DNA from: Bacteroidota bacterium
GTDB taxonomy: Bacteria > Bacteroidota > Bacteroidia > JABEUT01
Length of the DNA: 39,573 bases
Direction: 5' to 3'
Assembly: GCA_013288205.1 (NCBI GenBank)
Contig: JABDCH010000016.1
Location: 1-39,573, forward strand
A program made the translations under genes and the position numbers. This document shows, piece by piece, positions 1 to 8,570 of the stretch; within the stretch, counting starts at the first letter, position 1, and each line of letters starts with the position of its first letter. The notes under the pieces were generated by a model. That model worked only from the letters and a program-made list of their open reading frames with translations. It ran no database searches and was not told the origin of the DNA.

Positions 1-63
1 CCCTACAATCAACAGATAGTAAACGAAGCAAATAATATAAAAATGGCCTTGCTTTTAAGTACC

Positions 64-1458
64 TTACATGGTCTTCAGTTCAGCTACTAAATCGGTAACC
101 ACCTTTTTAGCATCGCCGAATAACATGCTGGTTTTGGGATTGTAGAAAAGCTCGTTGTCAATACCCGCATAACCTGCGGCCATGCTTCGTTTGTTTACAA
201 TGATACTCTTAGCCCTGTCAACTTCCAAAATTGGCATACCATAAATAGGACTTGCCGGATTATTTTTAGCCGCAGGATTCACCACGTCATTTGCACCCAC
301 AATGAATACCACATCAGTAGTTTCAAATTCAGGGTTAATATCTTCCATTTCGCAGAGCTTGGAGTAGTCTACATTACTTTCTGCCATTAATACATTCATG
401 TGGCCGGGCATACGTCCTGCCACCGGGTGAATGGCATATTTTACTTCTACGCCTCTTTCTTCCAAAAGAGCTTCTAATTCATGCATTACATGTTGTGCTT
501 GAGCTACTGCCAAGCCGTAACCGGGAACGATAACCACTTTTTTAGAATAGTTCATCAGCACGGCAGCATCAGCAACCGAAATATCTTTTATGGAGCCACC
601 TGTTGCACTAGTGCCTGCACCAGCCGCCGCAGCGCTGCCTTGTCCAAATGCACCAAATACTACACTGAATAAAGTACGGTTCATACCTTTACACATAGCG
701 ATAGTGAGTATAGTACCAGCCGAACCCACGAGGATACCACCTGTCAACATAACTTTGTTGTGATAAAGGAATCCGCCTGAAGCAGCAGCAAGACCTGTAA
801 AGGAGTTGAGTAAGGAGATGACTACCGGCATATCTGCACCGCCGATTGGCAGTACAAACATGATACCGTAAAATAAAGCCAAAGCCAACACAATGCATGG
901 CCACATAAAGTCGGTTACACTTCCAAAAACAACGTATGCACCTGTACTTAATGTTATAAGAAGTATAATCGCATTGATTACATTATAAAAAGGAATGCGG
1001 GGATTTGAATTTAGATTACCATTCAGTTTCATGAAAGCAACCATACTACCGGAGAAGGAAATGCTACCAATAATAAGTCCTGCCATAACCATCATAATAG
1101 ATTTCATATCACCTGTATGAACACTAAATTCCATAATGGAAATTAATGCAGCGCAAGCGCCACCCATACCGTTAAAGAGCGATACCAATTGAGGCATAGC
1201 AGTCATCTTTACCTTTTTAGCAACCATCCAGCCAATGATACCGCCAATGGCAATAGCTCCAAATAATAAAATATAAACGATAGGCTTAACTTCCTTATCA
1301 TGGATAAAAATGGTACCCAGGATAGCAAATGTCATTCCAACTGCAGCGTAAGTGTTTCCTCTACGGGCAGTATCGGGCTTGCCCATCATTTTTAATCCTA
1401 AAATGAAGGTAACGGAGCCAATAAGATAAATTATTTCTAATAAAATAGATTGATTCAT
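64..1458 (-). CDS. pntB: NAD(P) transhydrogenase subunit beta
   Basis: This 464-residue integral membrane protein matches PntB of proton-translocating transhydrogenase, which couples hydride transfer from NADH to NADP+ with proton entry across the inner membrane. The N-terminal half is a run of hydrophobic helices. The C-terminal part (from about residue 300) is the NADP(H)-binding dIII domain, with the signature VVIVPGYGLAVAQAQ, then GRMPGHMNVLMAE, and the late VIVGAND-type motif (FIVGANDVVNPAA). The length is normal for PntB. It is the last gene of a minus-strand operon, 15 bp after pntA2. The operon order pntA1-pntA2-pntB is the three-subunit form known from many bacteria outside the enterics. 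Function is certain at family level. Confidence 0.97.
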   Translation of the reverse strand: MNQSILLEIIYLIGSVTFILGLKMMGKPDTARRGNTYAAVGMTFAILGTIFIHDKEVKPIVYILLFGAIAIGGIIGWMVAKKVKMTAMPQLVSLFNGMGGACAALISIMEFSVHTGDMKSIMMVMAGLIIGSISFSGSMVAFMKLNGNLNSNPRIPFYNVINAIILLITLSTGAYVVFGSVTDFMWPCIVLALALFYGIMFVLPIGGADMPVVISLLNSFTGLAAASGGFLYHNKVMLTGGILVGSAGTILTIAMCKGMNRTLFSVVFGAFGQGSAAAAGAGTSATGGSIKDISVADAAVLMNYSKKVVIVPGYGLAVAQAQHVMHELEALLEERGVEVKYAIHPVAGRMPGHMNVLMAESNVDYSKLCEMEDINPEFETTDVVFIVGANDVVNPAAKNNPASPIYGMPILEVDRAKSIIVNKRSMAAGYAGIDNELFYNPKTSMLFGDAKKVVTDLVAELKTM

Positions 1459-1473
1459 AACGCTGATTCTTAA

Positions 1474-1791
1474 TTATTTTTTAGCAGGTTTCTTTTTAAA
1501 CATTTCAAGCATACGGTCGGTAACAACAAATCCGCCAACAACGTTAAGCGTACCAAGTATTACCGCAACAAATCCGAGAACAAGTGATATTACATTATCA
1601 GGGTCAGCATTAAGCAAAACCATGATAGCTCCAATAATTACAACCCCGTGAATTGCATTGGCACCCGACATAAGCGGGGTATGCAGTACCGATGGAACAC
1701 TGTTGATTACTTCCACACCCACGAATATCATCAGGATGAGGATATATATCATCTGAATGTGCATGTTGATAAACGAAAATATTTCTTGCAT
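1474..1791 (-). CDS. pntAB: NAD(P) transhydrogenase subunit alpha, membrane part (PntA2)
   Basis: A 105-residue protein with three to four hydrophobic segments corresponds to the membrane domain that is fused to the C terminus of PntA in Escherichia coli but is separate in three-subunit transhydrogenases. The segment EVINSVPSVLHTPLMSGANA is typical of the family, and the chain ends in a basic tail (KKKPAKK). It lies 12 bp after the pntA1 stop and 15 bp before pntB, so the three are almost certainly one transcript. With PntB it forms the proton channel. A short separate subunit is normal here and not a truncation. Confidence 0.95.
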   Translation of the reverse strand: MQEIFSFINMHIQMIYILILMIFVGVEVINSVPSVLHTPLMSGANAIHGVVIIGAIMVLLNADPDNVISLVLGFVAVILGTLNVVGGFVVTDRMLEMFKKKPAKK

Positions 1792-1803
1792 GACTAATAT
1801 AGA

Positions 1804-2928
1804 TTAAGATTGTTTTACACTTGGGTGAACAGCTACTCCCTTGTGAATAATGAGAGAGCCTTTGGTTATTTCTTCTTCCATTTCCCATTTAAAACCTTCG
1901 CCTGTGGCAAGGTGATAAAGGAATGTAGATATATTTTTAGCATACAGGTCGCTAGCATTAAGTGGCAACATCGCCGGAAGATTGGACTCTCCAATTATTT
2001 TAACGCCATTACCCTTTATTACTGTTTTATTCATTTCGCTGCCTACTACGTTTCCGCCTTGTTCAACTGCCATGTCAACAATTACAGAGCCATTACGCAT
2101 ACTGTTAACCATAGCTTCTGTGATAAGTACAGGCGCTTTTCTGCCAGGTATGAGAGCTGTAGTAATTACAATGTCAGCATCAGCAACATGCTTGGCTATA
2201 AGTTCCTGTTGATTCTTTAAAAATTCGTCAGACACATTGGTAACATAACCACCTGCCATTTTAACGGAATCATCACCTTTCAGCTCAATAAACTTTCCAC
2301 CGAGTGATTGTACTTGTTCCTTGGTTTCAGGCCGAATGTCGGATACTTCAACAATAGCGCCCAAGCGTTTTCCGGTGGCAATAGCCTGTAAGCCTGCAAC
2401 ACCGGCACCCATAATAACGATCTTGGCTGGTTTTATAGTTCCGGCTGCGGTCATCATTAAGGGGAATATTTTACCGAGCGCATCGGCTGCAATAATTACG
2501 GATTTATATCCTGCAAGGTTTGCTTGCGAGCTAAGTGCATCCATTTTTTGCGCCCTTGAAATACGCGGTATAGCATCTACTGAAAAAGCAGTGATGCCGG
2601 CCGATACACATGCCTTTACTAAATCAGGATGTGTAGCAGCATACATAAATGATATAAGTATGGCTTCTTTTTTCATGGAAGCAATATCTTCTGCTGATGG
2701 AGGATTCACGGCCAACACAATATCAGCATTTGCAAAAAGTTCTTTACGGTTGCTTGCAACAGTAGCTCCTGCTGCTGTGTAAACGTCATCTTTAAAATAA
2801 GAATTTTCGCCTGCACCACTTTCAATAGTACAAGGAAATCCTTTTTTAATTAATTCTTTTACCGTGTCGGGTGTAATAGCTACCCTGTTTTCTTTGACTT
2901 TAGTTTCTTTTGGAATTGCAATTTTCAC
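1804..2928 (-). CDS. pntAA: NAD(P) transhydrogenase subunit alpha, NAD-binding part (PntA1)
   Basis: This 374-residue soluble subunit binds NAD(H) and hands hydride to the NADP domain of PntB. It is related to alanine dehydrogenase. The start MKIAIPKETKVKENRVAITP is the classic AlaDh/PNT N-terminal signature, and the Rossmann segment IVIMGAGVAGLQAIATGKRLGAIVEVSDIRP follows around residues 170-200. The mobile-loop region (VNVSDEFLKNQQEL) and the dimer-interface region follow. The chain stops after the dI domain (AVHPSVKQS), with the membrane part encoded by the next gene. It is first in the pnt operon, 33 bp downstream of the yidC stop. Confidence is high. Confidence 0.96.
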   Translation of the reverse strand: MKIAIPKETKVKENRVAITPDTVKELIKKGFPCTIESGAGENSYFKDDVYTAAGATVASNRKELFANADIVLAVNPPSAEDIASMKKEAILISFMYAATHPDLVKACVSAGITAFSVDAIPRISRAQKMDALSSQANLAGYKSVIIAADALGKIFPLMMTAAGTIKPAKIVIMGAGVAGLQAIATGKRLGAIVEVSDIRPETKEQVQSLGGKFIELKGDDSVKMAGGYVTNVSDEFLKNQQELIAKHVADADIVITTALIPGRKAPVLITEAMVNSMRNGSVIVDMAVEQGGNVVGSEMNKTVIKGNGVKIIGESNLPAMLPLNASDLYAKNISTFLYHLATGEGFKWEMEEEITKGSLIIHKGVAVHPSVKQS

Positions 2929-2961
2929 TTCAGTGGTATTTTAAGTTTTATATGCTATTTA

Positions 2962-4875
2962 TTATCGTTTTCTAGCTGCCTGTTGTTGTTTTGCCATTTC
3001 TTCCAGTCTCTTCTGAAATTTTGAAACCTTCACAGGTTTTGCCCTATTTTCTTGCATTTTGCGGTGCAATGCGGCTTCATTAATAAACTGTCTTGCCAGG
3101 TAAGTTTGCCCAAAAGTAATAAGATTTGCGAGAAAGTAGTAATAGCTTAATCCGGCTGAATAACTATTAAGGGCGCTCAGGAAGAATATAGGGGTTATAT
3201 ACATCATCCATTTCATGGTCTTTGCCATTTGGTCGGTGCCCCCTGTGCCCATCAATTGTTGGTTTGATGCCAAATAGAGATATTGTGATAAGGTCATCAA
3301 CAGGGCAAAAAGACTGATGTGGTCTCCGTACCCGGGAATAGAGAATCCATTTTTGAACGTATAAATAGAATCGTAGGTTGAAAGATCAGTCGCCCATAAA
3401 AAATGTTGTTGACGAAGCTCGATGGAAGCAGGGAAGAAGCTGAAAAGAGCATACAGGATAGGAAGTTGGAAAAGCATAGGCAAACAACCCGCCAAAGGAT
3501 TTACACCTGCTTTTTTGTTCAAGGCCATTATAGCCTGTTGCTTTTTCATAGCATCTTCCGTTTTCGGGAACTTTTTATTTATCTCGTCTATCTCCGGTTT
3601 TAAAATGCGCATTTTGGCCGATGATACATAAGTACGGTATGCAATAGGGAAGAGGAGGGCTTTTATAACCAGGGTCAGTATAAGGATAACAATACCAAAA
3701 TTAAGGTTGAACTGACTTAAAAAGTCAAAAATCAAGATTACAACATACCTGTTTATCCACCCGAAAATACCCCAGCCGAGACTAATTTGCCTGTTCAGTT
3801 GGAGATCGTTATCGGAGGAATATTTTTTCAATAAATTATAATTGTTGGGGCCAAAAAAGAAGCTCATCCCAAAACTTTCATCGGTTGAACGAGTGTATGG
3901 GATATACATTTGGGCAGTATAGTTTTTCACAAATCCCGGTCTGAAATCTTGCTTGCACTCTACGGTAGGGCTGCTGAACTTGGTATTTGCTATTAATATG
4001 GATGAGAAAAACTGTTGCTTGAATGATACCCAGCTAATGTCGGACGTTAATGGCTTCTTTTCATCTTTCCCGGCTGAAAGATTATCTACATCATCCCGGT
4101 AAAATTTATAATATATAGTAGATGCACCTTGCTGTTTTTTAATGTTTGCTTCCTGTGAAGGGGTTTGCATACTCCAATTTAGTTCTATATCCTGGGTATT
4201 GGAAGCAAGAACATCCTGCATGCCCACTACACGAATTTTGCATTGCAGCATATAAGTTCCTGTTTTTAAGGAGTATATATACTGGATATACTTAGCCGGA
4301 TTACTGGTGTTTAGTTGCATAACCAGCACCGATGAATCTTTGGTTACGCTCACCTGGCTGTTAACCGCACTAAAATATAATGAATCGGTAGAGGTTTCGC
4401 GGGAATAAGCATTTAAAATCAGGCCGAACCGGGTAGAGTCGGGCTTGAATAATATCAGGGGAGTTCCATCACTTGTTTTGAAGTTTTTAAGCTCTACAGA
4501 TTCTACTTTGCCGCCCTTGGTACTGATAGTGGCCTTTAGTAAATCATTTTCAAGCGTATAGCTTTTATCGGGTCCCTTTAAAGCTGTGTAAAAAATACCA
4601 AAGTCCGATTGTAATTTATGAATAGCAACCAGTGAATCACTGGAATGGTTTGCCGTATCATGTATGGAAGTGCCTGTATCCTTTTTTTCTGCTTTTTTCG
4701 CTATTGATGCAGCTTTAGCCTCTTCCTGCTGTTGCTGCTGTACGTTGACTATTGAATCGTGTACTGCTTTTTGCCTTTCTAGCTGTTTTTCAGATGGTTG
4801 TGACCAATACATCCAACCGAAAAGAATTAATCCTATCGCAAATAAACCTATATATGTGTTCCTATCTGATCCCAT
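2962..4875 (-). CDS. yidC: Membrane protein insertase YidC
   Basis: YidC inserts and folds inner-membrane proteins, alone or with SecYEG. The product has an N-terminal membrane anchor (about residues 8-25), a long charged linker, a large periplasmic beta domain (about 80-350), and the conserved five-helix insertase core (from about 375), which includes the INKKFPKTEDAMKKQQAIMALNKKAGVNPLAGCLPMLFQLPILYALFSFF type region. The C-terminal tail is Lys/Arg/Gln-rich, as usual for ribosome contact. I start at ATG 4875 (MGSDRNTYIG, the usual YidC N terminus). The longer frame would need a TTG at 4908 that sits inside a TATCTTTG -7 box (4906-4913), so it is probably not translated. The product is 637 residues, a normal length for Bacteroidota. 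Confidence 0.96.
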   Translation of the reverse strand: MGSDRNTYIGLFAIGLILFGWMYWSQPSEKQLERQKAVHDSIVNVQQQQQEEAKAASIAKKAEKKDTGTSIHDTANHSSDSLVAIHKLQSDFGIFYTALKGPDKSYTLENDLLKATISTKGGKVESVELKNFKTSDGTPLILFKPDSTRFGLILNAYSRETSTDSLYFSAVNSQVSVTKDSSVLVMQLNTSNPAKYIQYIYSLKTGTYMLQCKIRVVGMQDVLASNTQDIELNWSMQTPSQEANIKKQQGASTIYYKFYRDDVDNLSAGKDEKKPLTSDISWVSFKQQFFSSILIANTKFSSPTVECKQDFRPGFVKNYTAQMYIPYTRSTDESFGMSFFFGPNNYNLLKKYSSDNDLQLNRQISLGWGIFGWINRYVVILIFDFLSQFNLNFGIVILILTLVIKALLFPIAYRTYVSSAKMRILKPEIDEINKKFPKTEDAMKKQQAIMALNKKAGVNPLAGCLPMLFQLPILYALFSFFPASIELRQQHFLWATDLSTYDSIYTFKNGFSIPGYGDHISLFALLMTLSQYLYLASNQQLMGTGGTDQMAKTMKWMMYITPIFFLSALNSYSAGLSYYYFLANLITFGQTYLARQFINEAALHRKMQENRAKPVKVSKFQKRLEEMAKQQQAARKR

Positions 4876-4905
4876 TAAATGAATATGCTTTTTTTCAGAG
4901 GACGG

Positions 4906-4913
4906 CAAAGATA
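4906..4913 (-). promoter_or_regulatory. -7 box (TATCTTTG) of yidC
   Basis: Read on the minus strand this is TATCTTTG, a perfect match to the TAnnTTTG -7 element of Bacteroidota sigma-ABfr promoters. It ends 30 bp before the chosen yidC ATG, leaving a leader of about 25 nt. No clear -33 TTG is seen at the usual distance. Confidence 0.6.
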
Positions 4914-5010
4914 TGGAAATGTTGGATAGTCGAATTATGAATTTGCAATTTTAAGAGTAACCATTACTATTATATAACATGTAAGTAGGTTATAATTAAA
5001 GATTTGTTGT

Positions 5011-5018
5011 TATTTTTG
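5011..5018 (+). promoter_or_regulatory. -7 box (TATTTTTG) of the small secreted protein gene
   Basis: TATTTTTG fits TAnnTTTG and ends 23 bp before the ATG at 5042. A -33 element is not obvious. Confidence 0.45.
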
Positions 5019-5041
5019 CCCAAACCTTTAAACATTTTAAA

Positions 5042-5353
5042 ATGAAAAAATTAAAAGTTACTATCGCCGCATTATGTTTAAGTATTGGAATTGTTAGTGC
5101 ACAATCTAATGCTTCTACCACGGCACCTGCAAAGCAAACTACTCCTAAAACAAGCACTGCGAAAACTCCAAAAGCAACTTCAACCAGTAAGGCTGCAACC
5201 GGGACAACTACCCCTGCAAAACCTACACAACATTTGAAGAAAGATGGTAGCCCTGATATGCGCTACAAAGAAAATAAAGCAGCCGCAGGTAAAACCACTA
5301 CTCCTAAGAAAGCAGCTGCCCCAGCAGCTACTCAACCTGCTACCGGAAAGTAA
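5042..5353 (+). CDS. Small secreted Thr/Ala/Lys/Pro-rich protein
   Basis: A 103-residue protein starts with a clear signal peptide (MKKLKVTIAALCLSIGIVSA, cleavage likely before QSNA). The mature part is low-complexity and rich in Thr, Ala, Lys and Pro, so it is basic and probably disordered. One more ordered segment, HLKKDGSPDMRYKENK, stands out. From memory, similar motifs recur in short exported proteins of Bacteroidota, but no function is known to me. It is monocistronic: a TATTTTTG box lies about 24 bp upstream (5011-5018) and a strong hairpin terminator lies downstream. The start ATG follows an A/T-rich leader. Confidence 0.8.
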   Translation: MKKLKVTIAALCLSIGIVSAQSNASTTAPAKQTTPKTSTAKTPKATSTSKAATGTTTPAKPTQHLKKDGSPDMRYKENKAAAGKTTTPKKAAAPAATQPATGK

Positions 5354-5696
5354 TTCAGGCATACGTACTATTATATAGTAAACTAAAAAGGCATTGCAGT
5401 ATTACTGTAATGCCTTTACTATTTGGTTTCCCTTGTTCTTGTACTATGGTTATTATTTTACCACTGTCAAAACTTATGGTATTCTCCCGAAGTCATTGAC
5501 CGTTTTTATGTGGCATTTGCCCTACACTTTATTTATAGCGAACTTCAATTTTATTGATCAGAGTTGTGATATGCTTGCAAGTGGCTGACTATTAAATTAT
5601 ACAAAATTATATAAATTTGTATTTGCTATAAATAAATCGAAAAAAGTGTGAAGTAACGTGAAGTAAAAAAAATACAGAAAATAATTTGTTGGCTAA
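5354..5696. other. 343-bp intergenic region with no supported gene
   Basis: It holds the hairpin terminator at 5387-5417 and then A/T-rich DNA. A 64-codon open frame on the plus strand (5394-5588) begins inside the terminator stem and has a Phe/Tyr/Leu-heavy, A/T-driven composition, so I do not call it. A short repeated GTGAAGTAA-like word lies around 5648-5665, just after the parC end. Confidence 0.6.
5387..5417. terminator. Hairpin terminator between convergent genes
   Basis: AAAGGCATTGCAGTA (5387-5401) pairs with TACTGTAATGCCTTT (5403-5417) over 15 bp with one G-U pair. Flanking A and T runs let it act in both directions, ending the 5042 gene. Confidence 0.7.
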
Positions 5697-8405
5697 TTAG
5701 AAAAGGGTGGGCTGGGAGTCTTTACCCCCATCTTTCGATTTGGGTTTCCTGGCCGGTTTAGGGGCAGCAGGCTTTTCCGTAAGATTTATTTTATTTTCCG
5801 CTATAGCCTTTTGTATGGGCGAAACTTCACTTTCTTCCATACCATTTTCCTCTTCTTCAATAGCGGCAAGGGCAATCAAATCACCAGTTGGGCGATTGGG
5901 ATCGGGCACTAATTTTATTTCTTTCACCTTATTCAGGTTTACCGGCTTTCCCTGTGCTTTTATGCCCATTACCGGAACCTCCTGGTCGACATTGATGAGT
6001 TCATCAGGCTGTTCTTTCCCTTTTTCCTGCCTGAACTTTACTTCAGCAATCAAAAAGTCATCGTCGGAAATTGCTTCTAATGTTGATGCGGGAGTCTCCG
6101 AAATAATCAAGTTTTTCTTTTCCGATTCTTCCGGGATAAAGCGTTTGATATAGTATTTCTTCTTTTCTCCTTCCCAGTAAACGAGGGTCAAAGGTCTTTC
6201 TTTATCCAGTTTAGTAATAAGGATAGTATCGGCATCAAAATGGGTAGTGAATTCAAAACCACAAGTGCGATAGTTTCCATCCTTGGTTACCACCAGTATT
6301 TTATCATCTCCCTCAAATTCGCCAAGGTATTTGCCATGCTCATCGGCATTCAATCGCAGCACAGTATCATCGAACCAAACTTTTTGAGCTGTTAAGGTGG
6401 ATATGCCTTTTTCTTTAATACTAACCTTGCGAACGGGATGCTTGGTAAGTATATTGCCCATAGCATCACGCCCTTTAATGGCTAACTCAGCAAAGTCTGC
6501 ATCAAAAACTTTGTTGCGTGCGGTAGCATTGGCTTTCAGAAAGACGGTAATTACTTCGGCTTCTCCATTGGGATTAGCGGTCATGTAAAGTATTTCTGAA
6601 TTGGGATTACCACGACTAAGCAGGTATTCTTTGTCACGAATAACAGAGGTAACAGCAAAGCGTTTTATCATGGTGTTGCCACGGGCACCGTCGCGATATA
6701 TCAAATTATAAATGGTGCGCTCATCGTTGCGTTTAAACACATTTATGTAGAGTATGTCTTTTCCCACGAAAGATTTTTCAGTAACCTTGGTAACAAGCAT
6801 AATGCCATCTCTGCGAATAACAATAATATCATCTAAATCAGAGCAATCGCATACAAACTCATCTTTTCTAATGCCATATCCCGCAAAGCCTTCCTCACGG
6901 TTTACGTATAGTTTCTGGTTGATGGCAGCCACTTGAGTTGCCACGATGGTATCGAAGGCTTTTATCTCTGTTTTCCGCTCTTTTCCCTCGCCATATTTTT
7001 TCTTAATCTCTTTAAAATAATCAATCGTATACTCAACAATGTTTTCCAGGTTGTGCTTCACTGTTTTCATTTCCTCCTGTATCGATTTCATCAACTCATC
7101 AGCCTGGAAGGTATCGTATTTAGAAATTCTTTTAATCTTTATTTCAGTAAGCTTAACAACATCAGCACGGGTAATTTCCCTTGGAAGTTTTTTGCGATAA
7201 GGTTTTAAGCCCTCTTCAATAGTGGTAAGTACGTCTTCCCATGTTTCAGATTCTTCAATGTCGCGGTAGATGCGTTTTTCAATAAATATCTTTTCCAGCG
7301 AAACATAATGAAACTGTTCAAGTAATTCTGCAAGGCGGATATCCAATTCTGTTTGCAGAAGCTTTTGTGTGCGTTCGGCCGATAACCTGAGCATTTCACT
7401 CACTCCCATAAAGCGGGGTCTGTCTCCTTCAATTACACAGGCATTAGGTGAAATAGACAAGGCGCAATCGGTAAAGGCATATAGGGCATCGATAGTTTTA
7501 TCGGGAGAAAAACCGGCCGGCAGGTGAATAAGGATTTCAACATTTTCTGCCGTATTATCTTCGATATTTTTAATCTTTATCTTACCTTTCTCATTAGCAT
7601 TTACAATAGAATCAATTAGCGATGAAGTGGTACATCCAAAAGGTATTTCGGTAATAACAAGTGTCTTTTTGTCGAGTATATTAATCTTGGCCCTTACAAT
7701 TACTTTGCCTCCTTTCAACCCATCGTTGTAGTTGGAGAAATCGGCCATGCCACCCGTCGGAAAGTCGGGGTAGAGGTGGGGTTTCCTGCCTTTTAACACT
7801 CCAATGGCAGCATCAATCAGTTCTAAAAAGTTATGCGGAAGAATTTTGCATGCAAGTCCCACCGCAATTCCTTCAGCGCCCTGGGCCAGCAATAATGGGA
7901 ATTTTACCGGTAAATAAACGGGTTCTTTATTTCGGCCATCGTAGCTGTTTTGCCAAACAGTAGTTTTTTCATTGAAGATTACTTCTAATGCAAATTTGGA
8001 AAGCCGGGCCTCAATATAACGGGGTGCTGCGGCAGAGTCTCCTGTAAGGATATTCCCCCAGTTACCTTGCATATCAATTGCTAATTCCCTTTGTCCTAAT
8101 TGAACCATAGCATCGCCAATAGACGCATCGCCATGTGGGTGATACTTCATGGTATTACCAATAACGTTGGCCACCTTATTATACCGTCCATCTTCCAATT
8201 CGCGCATCGAATGCAGAATACGCCTCTGCACCGGTTTCAGGCCATCCTCAAGGGCAGGTACGGCACGCTCCAGTATTACATAGGAGGCATAATCAAGAAA
8301 CCAGTTTTTATACATCTGGGTAAGATGTATAACTGATGATGAACCATTGTTGCCATTGGGTTCACCAGGGGTTTCATTAATTTCCTTATTGGGATTTTCA
8401 GCCAT
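5697..8405 (-). CDS. parC: DNA topoisomerase IV subunit A
   Basis: A 902-residue GyrA/ParC-family subunit cuts and rejoins DNA to decatenate daughter chromosomes together with ParE. The winged-helix/tower region begins at about residue 30. The catalytic tyrosine is Tyr130 in SAAAPRYIEARL, preceded by the helix-4 motif YHPHGDASIGDAM at 88-100. The C-terminal domain is a degenerate beta-pinwheel followed by an acidic stretch (AAIEEEENGMEESE) and a Lys/Pro-rich tail. The sequence style (SIGDAMVQLGQ, AGFSPDKTIDALYAF) is that of Bacteroidota ParC rather than GyrA, and no GyrA-box is evident. parE is not in this window. A CAAAAATA (TATTTTTG on the minus strand) box lies about 17 bp upstream. Confidence 0.92.
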   Translation of the reverse strand: MAENPNKEINETPGEPNGNNGSSSVIHLTQMYKNWFLDYASYVILERAVPALEDGLKPVQRRILHSMRELEDGRYNKVANVIGNTMKYHPHGDASIGDAMVQLGQRELAIDMQGNWGNILTGDSAAAPRYIEARLSKFALEVIFNEKTTVWQNSYDGRNKEPVYLPVKFPLLLAQGAEGIAVGLACKILPHNFLELIDAAIGVLKGRKPHLYPDFPTGGMADFSNYNDGLKGGKVIVRAKINILDKKTLVITEIPFGCTTSSLIDSIVNANEKGKIKIKNIEDNTAENVEILIHLPAGFSPDKTIDALYAFTDCALSISPNACVIEGDRPRFMGVSEMLRLSAERTQKLLQTELDIRLAELLEQFHYVSLEKIFIEKRIYRDIEESETWEDVLTTIEEGLKPYRKKLPREITRADVVKLTEIKIKRISKYDTFQADELMKSIQEEMKTVKHNLENIVEYTIDYFKEIKKKYGEGKERKTEIKAFDTIVATQVAAINQKLYVNREEGFAGYGIRKDEFVCDCSDLDDIIVIRRDGIMLVTKVTEKSFVGKDILYINVFKRNDERTIYNLIYRDGARGNTMIKRFAVTSVIRDKEYLLSRGNPNSEILYMTANPNGEAEVITVFLKANATARNKVFDADFAELAIKGRDAMGNILTKHPVRKVSIKEKGISTLTAQKVWFDDTVLRLNADEHGKYLGEFEGDDKILVVTKDGNYRTCGFEFTTHFDADTILITKLDKERPLTLVYWEGEKKKYYIKRFIPEESEKKNLIISETPASTLEAISDDDFLIAEVKFRQEKGKEQPDELINVDQEVPVMGIKAQGKPVNLNKVKEIKLVPDPNRPTGDLIALAAIEEEENGMEESEVSPIQKAIAENKINLTEKPAAPKPARKPKSKDGGKDSQPTLF

Positions 8406-8421
8406 TCGTTTTTTGTCGGCG

Positions 8422-8429
8422 CAAAAATA
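8422..8429 (-). promoter_or_regulatory. -7 box (TATTTTTG) of parC
   Basis: On the minus strand TATTTTTG matches TAnnTTTG. It ends 16 bp before the parC ATG, implying a very short leader. Confidence 0.45.
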
Positions 8430-8570
8430 GGATTTATGGGTTATGCAGTATGCGTTATAACCTATGAGTTATGAACTATGCATCGCAATTTATGAACGAT
8501 ACTATTACAAAATAATACGCAGAGCACCTAAAAGGTGTTGACAAGCAAAAGGAAATATACAGATAGAGTA

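Noticed and set aside
5394-5588. 64-codon plus-strand open frame after the small secreted protein
   Set aside because: It begins within a terminator hairpin, has an A/T-driven Phe/Tyr/Leu composition, and lacks a promoter or ribosome-binding signal.
8430-8500. Repeated TTATG-like words upstream of parC
   Set aside because: Short, degenerate and of simple composition; no consistent unit or spacing, so not called as a repeat array or CRISPR.
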